DNA from: CAZPHI01 sp964586425
Lineage (GTDB): Bacteria; Bacillota; Clostridia; Lachnospirales; Lachnospiraceae
Reading direction: 5' to 3'
Length of the DNA: 12,143 bases
Assembly: GCA_964586425.1 (NCBI GenBank)
Contig: CAZPHI010000063.1
Location: 1 to 12,143, forward strand
Part shown: piece by piece, positions 1 to 5,611 of the stretch
Numbering within the stretch: position 1 is the stretch's first letter
Layout: every line of letters begins with the position of its first letter
Program-made: the position numbers and the translations under genes
The notes under the pieces: generated by a model
Database searches by the model: none
Told to the model about the DNA's origin: nothing
The model's input: only the letters and a program-made list of their open reading frames with translations

Positions 1-32
1 CCTAATTCGACTTTTTGTGTCCAAGGTATTGA

Positions 33-449
33 CATAAGTCCAAAACTGTCTATCCATATATTAACGGGGTTAATGTTTTACTATGTGAAGATCATCCGTT
101 AAATGCTACAATAGCCACTAAGCTTCTCAAACAGCAGGGAGCAATTGTAACATGGGCATGTGACGGTGATAAAGGTGTACGGATGTTTACTGAGTCAGAA
201 GAGGGTGCATTTGATATTATACTTATGGATATCAGAATGCCCAATATGGATGGCCTGCAGGCAACAAGAGCTATTAGAGCTTTGAATAGAAGAGATGCAA
301 AAACGGTTCCAATTATTGCAATGTCTGCTAATGCATATGATGAGGATATTCAGAAATCCTTAGATGCCGGCATGAATACGCATCTGGCTAAGCCTATAGA
401 ACCACAGAAGATGTATGAAACAATAGAAAAGTATATAAAGGAAAAATAA
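33..449 (+). CDS. Receiver (REC) domain, C-terminal part of a hybrid sensor kinase or response regulator; 5' end missing or frame-broken
   Basis: This reading frame encodes an almost complete response-regulator receiver domain, which takes a phosphoryl group from a histidine kinase onto an aspartate. The N-terminal acidic pair lies in a VLLCEDHPLN stretch (Glu-Asp codons 87-92). The phosphoacceptor Asp is at 228-230 in ILMDIRMPNMDG, the conserved Ser at 324-326 in IIAMSANAY, and the Lys at 390-392 in LAKPIEP. The domain ends the protein at 447-449, as in hybrid kinases where REC is C-terminal. The first ATG in frame (183) would delete the acidic pair and the first helix, so it is not a credible start. 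Between the in-frame TGA at 30-32 and 183 there is no ATG, GTG or TTG. The domain must therefore continue from upstream through a frame change, or be a broken gene. The frame starting at base 1 (open to 99) could hold the preceding linker. The fold call is firm; the gene boundary is not. Confidence 0.82.
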   Translation, partial: HKSKTVYPYINGVNVLLCEDHPLNATIATKLLKQQGAIVTWACDGDKGVRMFTESEEGAFDIILMDIRMPNMDGLQATRAIRALNRRDAKTVPIIAMSANAYDEDIQKSLDAGMNTHLAKPIEPQKMYETIEKYIKEK

Positions 450-451
450 TA

Positions 452-1552
452 ATGTCATCTAAAAAAGGCAAAAAGAAGAAATACAGAATAAAACCAATAC
501 CAGCGGTAATACTTTCAGTGATTGCAGTAGCAATTGTAACCTTGATAGTCATAGGTATTGTTAAGCTGGTAAGACATAATTCGAATGACGATAATAAGGT
601 TAATGTATCGGTATCAGGGGTTGGAAATCAACCGCAGACAATAACGGATACTATTGTTAAGGTAACAGTAAAAATAGATATGGAAAGTTGCTTAGTGCCT
701 GTTGGCACATCAATTAAAGCTACAGCAACTGTTGTTCCTACTAATTCTGATACTGCAGTTGTATGGTCAAGTTCAGATAATAATATATTTACTGTAACCA
801 GCGAAGGTGTTATTACTGTCAAGGCTGAAGGTATAGCGGCATTAACAGCAACGGTTGGTAATGTATCTGATGCAATTGTTATTGAAGGAATTAAGGATGC
901 TGCTCAGGCTGATAATGCAGATCTTCCAATGTATAATGCAGCAGGTAATAATAGCAGTCAGCAGAATAATAATATTCCAGGTAATACAACACAGAATAAT
1001 AATACGCCAGGTAATACACCAGGTAATATATCGCAGAATAACAATACATCAGGTAATACACCAAGTAATACACCAAGTAATACGACACAGAATGATAATA
1101 CATCAGATGACAGCACACCGGATGGTAGTACACCAGATGACAACACACCGGATGGCAGCACACCAGATGATAATTCATCAGGAAACAATACATCAGGAGA
1201 TAATGGTGATTCAGGAGCTGGAGCCTTAAGTACTGATTTGTATGGAATATTAGGCACAATGGGATATGAACAGCATCTGTCCAATGTATTTGTATATGGT
1301 ACTGGAGACAATTATGATGGTGAAATAATAATTGAACAGAATGTTGCAATAATTTATATCAAGCAAAAAAATGATGATTTTGTAGCTAAAATCATGGAGG
1401 TACTTGAACAGTTATTACCGGGATATTCTGGACAGGTTTGGAATACATACAGTAATTCCGGTTCCGATACAACATTCACAATTAATGGAAGAATGGTAAG
1501 AATAGTAAAGGCAATGTATGGTGGTCATTCACAGATTGTTGTCTATAATTAA
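452..1552 (+). CDS. Membrane-anchored BIG2 (bacterial Ig-like) protein with repetitive linker and unknown C-terminal domain
   Basis: This is a 366-residue protein. A very basic cytosolic start (SKKGKKKKYRIK) precedes one hydrophobic helix at about residues 17-40, giving an N-in, C-out signal anchor. Residues about 68-146 read as a BIG2 Ig-like domain: a V-PVGTSIKATATVVPTNSD strand pair, VVWSSSD, then GVITVKAEGIAALTATVG. Residues about 150-257 are a low-complexity Asn/Thr/Ser/Pro/Asp linker that probably spans the cell wall. Residues about 258-366 form a compact unrecognised domain of mixed helices and strands ending at QIVVYN. The start at 452 follows AAAGGAAA at 437-444, which lies inside the end of the receiver gene two bases upstream, so translation of the two is probably coupled. 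BIG2 domains commonly occur in surface proteins. The partner or ligand is unknown, and nothing suggests an enzyme. There is no LPXTG or S-layer motif. Confidence 0.8.
   Translation: MSSKKGKKKKYRIKPIPAVILSVIAVAIVTLIVIGIVKLVRHNSNDDNKVNVSVSGVGNQPQTITDTIVKVTVKIDMESCLVPVGTSIKATATVVPTNSDTAVVWSSSDNNIFTVTSEGVITVKAEGIAALTATVGNVSDAIVIEGIKDAAQADNADLPMYNAAGNNSSQQNNNIPGNTTQNNNTPGNTPGNISQNNNTSGNTPSNTPSNTTQNDNTSDDSTPDGSTPDDNTPDGSTPDDNSSGNNTSGDNGDSGAGALSTDLYGILGTMGYEQHLSNVFVYGTGDNYDGEIIIEQNVAIIYIKQKNDDFVAKIMEVLEQLLPGYSGQVWNTYSNSGSDTTFTINGRMVRIVKAMYGGHSQIVVYN
944..1222 (+). repeat. In-frame short-period coding repeat (Asn/Thr/Pro/Gly, then Asp/Thr/Pro units)
   Basis: This stretch encodes the linker of the Ig-like surface protein. 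The first part repeats units such as QNNNTPGNT, with codon blocks like AATAATACACCAGGTAAT. The second part, about 1105-1170, alternates DGSTP and DDNTP in 15-base units. The near-identical units at DNA level could allow length change by slippage or recombination without a frameshift, since the units are multiples of three. Its regularity also keeps other frames open on both strands; those frames are not genes. Confidence 0.75.
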
Positions 1553-1555
1553 ATG

Positions 1556-1571
1556 CTTTTAATAATAAAAG
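1556..1571. other. Small perfect AT-rich hairpin after the Ig-like protein gene
   Basis: CTTTTA-ATAA-TAAAAG is a perfect 6-bp inverted repeat with a 4-base loop, starting four bases after the stop codon. It is too AT-rich, and lacks a following U run, to be a convincing terminator. It may be a weak 3'-end stabiliser or chance in AT-rich DNA. Confidence 0.3.
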
Positions 1572-1576
1572 TTGTG

Positions 1577-1585
1577 TGATATAAT
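1577..1585 (+). promoter_or_regulatory. Extended -10 promoter candidate for the cdaA-cdaR cluster
   Basis: TGATATAAT matches an extended -10 element (TGn plus a perfect TATAAT at 1580-1585). No good -35 lies at the right distance (AT-rich at about 1557-1562), which extended -10 promoters tolerate. It falls in the only intergenic gap (90 bases) between the Ig-like protein gene and the gene at 1643, so it could drive the downstream unit from 1643 through cdaR. This is inferred from sequence alone. Confidence 0.5.
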
Positions 1586-1642
1586 TAGTCTAATTGATTT
1601 TTTGTCTGTGAATTATACAGGCACTATAGAAAGGATGAAATA

Positions 1643-2044
1643 GTGTTAAACGAGAACAAGATTAAAATGATGACCAAAATGGCTATATATGAGAAGAATG
1701 AAGGCAAGTCTATGCTAAAAACAGCCAAGTATTTTAAAAGTGATTTTGTAACTTTAGGAATATTGAAGACAGTAATTGCCAGTATGCTTGCATATATAGT
1801 TATTGTGATTTTGTATATTCTGTGTAACATTGAATATCTTGCAGCTAATATTAATAGTATTGATTATGCTTCTTTGGGTTTATCGATGTTAGGATATTAT
1901 CTGGCATTTATAGTTGTGTTTGCTGTAATAGCAGGTATTGTATACTCTGTTAGATATGAAAGCACTCGTAATGAGATGAAAAAATATTTTTCAAGGCTTA
2001 ATAAACTTGAAAAATACTACGCTAATCAGAGAAGGAAAAAGTAA
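1643..2044 (+). CDS. Small two-helix membrane protein of unknown function
   Basis: This 133-residue protein starts with GTG at 1643, eight bases after the AGAAAGG Shine-Dalgarno at 1628-1634. An ATG at 1635 sits against that Shine-Dalgarno and stops after two codons. The protein has a charged N-terminal cytosolic segment (about 1-35), hydrophobic helices at about 38-62 and 78-103, and a basic, probably coiled C-terminal tail (about 104-133, ending RRKK). Both ends should be cytosolic by the positive-inside rule. I recognise no family and no catalytic motif. It lies 18 bases upstream of the next membrane protein gene, which has its own strong ribosome binding site, and the two lead directly into cdaA. 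Co-transcription with the c-di-AMP genes is likely; a functional link is only a guess from position. Confidence 0.72.
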   Translation: MLNENKIKMMTKMAIYEKNEGKSMLKTAKYFKSDFVTLGILKTVIASMLAYIVIVILYILCNIEYLAANINSIDYASLGLSMLGYYLAFIVVFAVIAGIVYSVRYESTRNEMKKYFSRLNKLEKYYANQRRKK

Positions 2045-2062
2045 ATTCGGAGGAAGCTCTAC

Positions 2063-3052
2063 ATGATAACAATTTTAGAATTAAAAGAAAAAATTAGAAA
2101 TATATATGGAAAGTATGATAGATATATCGTTCCGGCTGCTAAGTTCTTCTTGGCATTATTCTCTATAATGATGCTTAATATAAGTATGGGATATATGTCT
2201 AAAATAAAGAATCCGTTGATAGCGGTTGCCATTGCACTTTTATGCGCATTTTTGCCTAATGGATTCACAATAGTACTTGTATCTTTGTTTATGCTGGGAC
2301 ATCTGTATGCGGTTTCAGCGGAACTTGCAGTAGTTGCATTATGCATATTCTTAATTATGTATTTGTTATATTTTAGATTTACACCAAAATTGAGTTATGT
2401 ACTTATTATTACAACAATTCTTTGCTGGATGAGAATACCTTATCTTATTCCAGTTGTGGTAGGACTTACTTGTGGTGCAGTTTCGATAGTACCTGTAAGT
2501 TTTGGCGTAATTGTCTATAGTATTATATCAACAGCGAGTAATTACGAAACAGCTATAACAACAGCGTCTAATTCAATGGCAAAGTTTTCATTCATTGTTG
2601 AAAGTATACTTGATAGTAATACATTGATAATTACTCTTGTTGCGTTACTTTTAAGCATACTTGTGGTGTATGCAATCAAGAGATTATCTATTGAAAATGC
2701 TTGGCTGTATGCAATTTGTTCTGGAATAGGAACAGAATTTATCATATTTATTGCTGGAAAGATGTTATTTTCAGCTAAAGTTGATATGCTCTTACTTATC
2801 GTAGGTTGTGTAATAGCATTTATCATCGGATATGTACTGCAAATAATATTCTTTAATGTTGATTATAAAAGAACTGAGTATGTACAATATGAAGATGATG
2901 ACTATTATTATTATGTTAAGGCTGTGCCAAAGGTTAATCTTGTTAATTCGGATGTGAAGGTTAAAAAGATTAATGCTCAGAAAGCTAAAAAAACAGATGA
3001 TATCAAAGCTGTTAATGCTCGTAGAAAAACAGAGAAGAATACAGAAGAGTAA
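2063..3052 (+). CDS. Polytopic membrane protein with Tyr/Asp-rich cytosolic motif, upstream of cdaA
   Basis: This 329-residue protein starts at 2063, nine bases after GGAGG (2049-2053). It has about eight or nine hydrophobic segments: roughly residues 22-43, 50-62, 67-83, 85-103, 110-122, 127-155, 186-206, 212-233 and 240-264. The segments have few charges and no transporter or enzyme motif that I recognise. After the last helix comes a distinctive stretch at about 272-293, YVQYEDDDYYYYVKAVPK, then a highly basic Lys-rich tail to the end. That motif plus tail is the likely cytosolic interaction surface. The gene lies 39 bases before cdaA, in the same direction, so it is probably co-transcribed with the cyclase. 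Possible roles are a membrane partner or scaffold of CdaA/CdaR or an envelope or transport component. The sequence does not decide between them. Confidence 0.75.
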   Translation: MITILELKEKIRNIYGKYDRYIVPAAKFFLALFSIMMLNISMGYMSKIKNPLIAVAIALLCAFLPNGFTIVLVSLFMLGHLYAVSAELAVVALCIFLIMYLLYFRFTPKLSYVLIITTILCWMRIPYLIPVVVGLTCGAVSIVPVSFGVIVYSIISTASNYETAITTASNSMAKFSFIVESILDSNTLIITLVALLLSILVVYAIKRLSIENAWLYAICSGIGTEFIIFIAGKMLFSAKVDMLLLIVGCVIAFIIGYVLQIIFFNVDYKRTEYVQYEDDDYYYYVKAVPKVNLVNSDVKVKKINAQKAKKTDDIKAVNARRKTEKNTEE

Positions 3053-3091
3053 AATACCTGAATTGTAAAATCAGAAGAAAGGAGAGTATAT

Positions 3092-3973
3092 ATGACAGCA
3101 CTCAATACATTTTTTGAAGATTATTTGTCGAATATTTATCTGCCTCAGATTACGATTACAGATATTATTGAGATTATTATTATAGCATTTATCATATATA
3201 CTGTACTTGTCTGGATTAAAGATACTAGGGCGTGGACGCTATTAAAAGGAATTTTAGTGATAGCAGCACTGGCACTTATAGCAGTTGTTCTGGATTTGAA
3301 AACTATATTGTGGATTGCATCCAAAACACTGAATGTTGGTATTATAGCACTTGTAATTATATTCCAGCCAGAGTTAAGAAAAGCGCTTGAACAGCTTGGT
3401 AGGAAGAAGATTATAACAGGCATATTTACATTTGATGATAATAAAGGTAAAGGTGAAAGATTCAGTAATAAAACGGTTAATGAACTTGTAAGAGCAACAT
3501 TCGAACTGGCAAAAGCTAAAACAGGAGCTTTGATTGTAATTGAACAGGATATGATTCTGACTGATTATGAGGAAACTGGTATAGCAATTGACTCAGTCAT
3601 TAGTAGTCAGCTTCTTATTAATATATTTGAACATAATACACCACTTCATGATGGTGCGGTAATTGTTAGAAATGACAGGGTAGTAGCGGCTACATGTTAT
3701 CTGCCACTGTCAGACAATATGCAGATTAATAAGGAACTCGGTACCAGACATAGAGCTGGAGTTGGAATTAGTGAGGTTACAGACAGTTTTACAATTATTG
3801 TTTCGGAAGAAACTGGTTCTGTATCAGTAGCAGTTGGTGGTGATCTAATAAGGAATATAGATGGGGATGCACTGCGTAATAAACTCGAGTATATGAGAAG
3901 AACTACTATGGATATAAAGCAGTTCAGATTGTGGAAAGGGAGGTTGAAGAATGAAGGAAAAAATATTAAATAA
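3092..3973 (+). CDS. cdaA: Diadenylate cyclase CdaA (DacA)
   Basis: CdaA condenses two ATP into the second messenger c-di-AMP, which in Firmicutes controls potassium and osmolyte uptake and cell-wall homeostasis. This 293-residue protein has the usual layout: three N-terminal membrane helices (about 22-41, 50-67, 72-92), the conserved FQPELRKALEQLGR linker (91-104), then the cytosolic DAC domain. Both signature motifs are intact: DGA at 187-189 (in PLHDGAVIV) and GTRHRAG at 217-223. The length is slightly above the roughly 270-290 usual for CdaA. The start follows an AAAGGAG-type site within 15 bases. The 3' end overlaps the cdaR start by 23 bases, which is typical of this pair. No ydaO-type c-di-AMP riboswitch is visible upstream. 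Confidence 0.96.
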   Translation: MTALNTFFEDYLSNIYLPQITITDIIEIIIIAFIIYTVLVWIKDTRAWTLLKGILVIAALALIAVVLDLKTILWIASKTLNVGIIALVIIFQPELRKALEQLGRKKIITGIFTFDDNKGKGERFSNKTVNELVRATFELAKAKTGALIVIEQDMILTDYEETGIAIDSVISSQLLINIFEHNTPLHDGAVIVRNDRVVAATCYLPLSDNMQINKELGTRHRAGVGISEVTDSFTIIVSEETGSVSVAVGGDLIRNIDGDALRNKLEYMRRTTMDIKQFRLWKGRLKNEGKNIK

Positions 3974-5255
3974 TTTCAGCCTTAAGATACTTTCAGCAAT
4001 ATGCGCAATAATCCTTTGGGTAGTAATTGTTAATGTGTATGACCCAACATATAAAATCACTGTAAGTGGTGTTACTGTGCAGCTTATTAACGAAGATACG
4101 TTAAGTGATAAAGGTTATGCTTATGAAGTAATTGATGGAAGCAAAATATCAGTATATATTACAGGACCTAGAAGTGTTGTGAGCAATATTGGAGCCAGCG
4201 ATATTATAGCAACCTGTGATCTTAGCAAGGTGTCAGCATATTCTGATTATGTAGATATTGATACAAAGATAGGTAAAGAGGGTGTTAATACTTCAAGCCT
4301 TGAAATAATTCCCAAAACAACAGCTATTAAGCTGAGTATTGAAAATAGAGTTTCAAAGACCTATGATGTTGAGGTAGAGTATTCTGGACAGCCGGCTAAT
4401 GGATATGTAATTAGTGACACTCAGGTATCACCATCTACAATTAAGGTTACAGGTTCAGCTTCAGCCATTGAGAATATATCTAATATTAAGGCAATATATG
4501 ATCCGAGTGGAGCTACATTCGATATTAATGATAATGCAGATCTTGTCTTGTTTGATGGTAATGGCAATGTTATTGATGATGGTAAACTACAATTAAGTAA
4601 GAACCAGGTTGAAATCAGAGCTACTCTGAAACCAACTAAGAATGTGCCTGTTGAATTTGAAATAGGCGGAGTTATTACTGATGGATATAAGCTTGCTGGT
4701 TCATATGCTAATTTATCTAGTGTTGATGTATATGGAACTGCTGATGCACTTAAGAATCTCACTAAGATAGAAATCCCTGAGGGCGTAATTAATATTGATG
4801 GTATCACCTCTGGAAAATCATACAGTATTAATCTTTCGGAATATATGCCGAGTGGAATTAAGCTGGTTAATTCGGTAAGCTATGTAGTAACATTAGTGAT
4901 TGAGCCAGTTGGAACAAAGACAGTTGCAATTGATGTCAATACAATTAAAGTTAATAATCTTAATGATGGACTAACGGTATCTTTTGGAGATACAACAAGT
5001 ATTTCAGTTGTTTTGAATGGAATATCTGAAAAAATCGCACCAGTTACATCAGATATGCTTAATCCGTCAATTGATTTAAACCAGATGACTGTTGGAACCT
5101 ATCAGGTACCATTAACTTTAGCAGCATCTGCGGATTATACAGTTAATCAGACATATTCTATTAACGTTGTTATTGAACAAAAAACAGAAAGTCAGCAGCC
5201 GACTTCAGCTGATACATCAAGTAGCTCAGCACAGTCAGTAAGTGCATCTAATTAA
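3951..5255 (+). CDS. cdaR: CdaA regulatory protein CdaR (YbbR-domain protein)
   Basis: CdaR is an extracytoplasmic single-span membrane protein that binds CdaA and modulates its activity. This one has 434 residues. An N-terminal cytosolic stub and a membrane helix at about 10-29 (FSLKILSAICAIILWVVIVN) lead into four YbbR-type beta-rich repeats at about 35-130, 137-227, 231-318 and 323-410. The last 25 residues are a Ser/Thr/Gln tail. Repeat signatures include VYITGPRSVVSNI, IKVTGSASAIENI and VDVYGTADALKNL. It starts at 3951 inside the end of cdaA, with GGGAGG at 3938-3943 lying in cdaA codons, so the two are translationally coupled. The stop codon forms the left arm of a hairpin that precedes the HPr gene. 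Confidence 0.92.
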   Translation: MKEKILNNFSLKILSAICAIILWVVIVNVYDPTYKITVSGVTVQLINEDTLSDKGYAYEVIDGSKISVYITGPRSVVSNIGASDIIATCDLSKVSAYSDYVDIDTKIGKEGVNTSSLEIIPKTTAIKLSIENRVSKTYDVEVEYSGQPANGYVISDTQVSPSTIKVTGSASAIENISNIKAIYDPSGATFDINDNADLVLFDGNGNVIDDGKLQLSKNQVEIRATLKPTKNVPVEFEIGGVITDGYKLAGSYANLSSVDVYGTADALKNLTKIEIPEGVINIDGITSGKSYSINLSEYMPSGIKLVNSVSYVVTLVIEPVGTKTVAIDVNTIKVNNLNDGLTVSFGDTTSISVVLNGISEKIAPVTSDMLNPSIDLNQMTVGTYQVPLTLAASADYTVNQTYSINVVIEQKTESQQPTSADTSSSSAQSVSASN

Positions 5256-5273
5256 TATTCAAAAGGAATATTA
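5253..5273 (+). promoter_or_regulatory. Intercistronic hairpin between cdaR and the HPr gene
   Basis: TAATATTC-AAAAG-GAATATTA is a perfect 8-bp inverted repeat with a 5-base loop. It begins exactly at the cdaR stop codon (5253-5255) and ends six bases before the HPr Shine-Dalgarno at 5279. There is no U run, so it is not a standard terminator. It could be an mRNA processing or stability element that uncouples HPr from cdaR expression. The stem is AT-rich and only modestly stable. Confidence 0.4.
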
Positions 5274-5289
5274 TATTTGGAGGAAACAG

Positions 5290-5556
5290 ATGGTAACTAA
5301 AAAGATTTTAGTGGAATGTCCGATAGGTATTCATTTAAGACCAGCAGGAGCAATGTGTGAAAAAGCGATGTCATTCTCATGCAAGGTAACATTCGAATAT
5401 GGAGCAGGAAAAACAGCTAATGCCAAAAGTGTAATATCAGTATTGGCGGCTGGGGTAAAATGCGGAGAAGAGATAAATCTTATCTGTGATGGAAAAGATG
5501 AAGAACAGGCTATTGAAGCCGTATCAGAATGTTTGATTAATGCATTGAAAGAATAA
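5290..5556 (+). CDS. HPr-family phosphocarrier protein
   Basis: HPr passes phosphate from enzyme I to sugar-specific PTS IIA proteins and, in Firmicutes, is a regulatory substrate of HPr kinase. From ATG 5290 the protein has 88 residues, the standard HPr length. GGAGG at 5279-5283 stands six bases before this ATG. An upstream in-frame ATG at 5242 lies inside cdaR and adds 16 unrelated residues, so I reject it. The active-site loop reads GIHLRPAG with His15 in place. The regulatory serine is kept in NAKSVISVLAAG (Ser47 here, equivalent to Ser46). It is a true HPr rather than Crh, which has Gln at the histidine position. The residue after the histidine is Leu where Ala is usual. The protein is Cys-rich for its size, with six cysteines. 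It could be the main PTS HPr or a secondary one; no other PTS gene is nearby. Confidence 0.9.
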   Translation: MVTKKILVECPIGIHLRPAGAMCEKAMSFSCKVTFEYGAGKTANAKSVISVLAAGVKCGEEINLICDGKDEEQAIEAVSECLINALKE

Positions 5557-5586
5557 TTGAATTGTTTCGGTGTATTATAATATAAT
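5557..5586 (+). promoter_or_regulatory. Promoter for the phosphohexomutase gene
   Basis: TTGAAT at 5557-5562 and TATAAT at 5581-5586 are separated by 18 bases. A second overlapping TATAAT lies at 5576-5581. The -35 begins right after the HPr stop codon. Transcription would start near 5593, giving a very short leader that contains the AAAAAAGGAG ribosome binding site. Confidence 0.65.
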
Positions 5587-5611
5587 TAAATTCAAAAAAG
5601 GAGATGTTTTT

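Noticed and set aside
33..99. Programmed -1 ribosomal frameshift joining the first frame to the receiver frame
   Set aside because: No proper slippery heptamer lies in the overlap of the two frames. CCAAAA near 40-45 is not in the right phase. A simple indel is more likely.
183..449. ATG 183 as the true start of a short response regulator
   Set aside because: It would remove the acidic pair and first helix of the receiver domain, which are clearly encoded just upstream in the same frame, and no Shine-Dalgarno precedes it.
855..1349. Long open frames overlapping the Ig-like protein gene on both strands
   Set aside because: They exist because the repetitive linker lacks stops in several frames. 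Their products are biased His/Ile/Tyr/Val strings without domain pattern, and the main frame has a clear domain order and ribosome binding site.
1635..1643. Two-codon upstream ORF (ATG AAA TAG) overlapping the GTG start at 1643
   Set aside because: The Shine-Dalgarno directly abuts this ATG, leaving no spacer, whereas its distance to the GTG is normal.
3053..3091. c-di-AMP riboswitch before cdaA
   Set aside because: The 39-base gap is too short and shows no structured motif beyond the ribosome binding site.
5242..5289. Longer HPr start at ATG 5242
   Set aside because: It lies inside cdaR, lacks a ribosome binding site and adds residues foreign to HPr. GGAGG fits ATG 5290.
5570..5611. Longer phosphohexomutase start at 5570
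   Set aside because: The extra codons cover the predicted -10 and the Shine-Dalgarno. ATG 5612 has the right spacing and gives the usual N-terminus.
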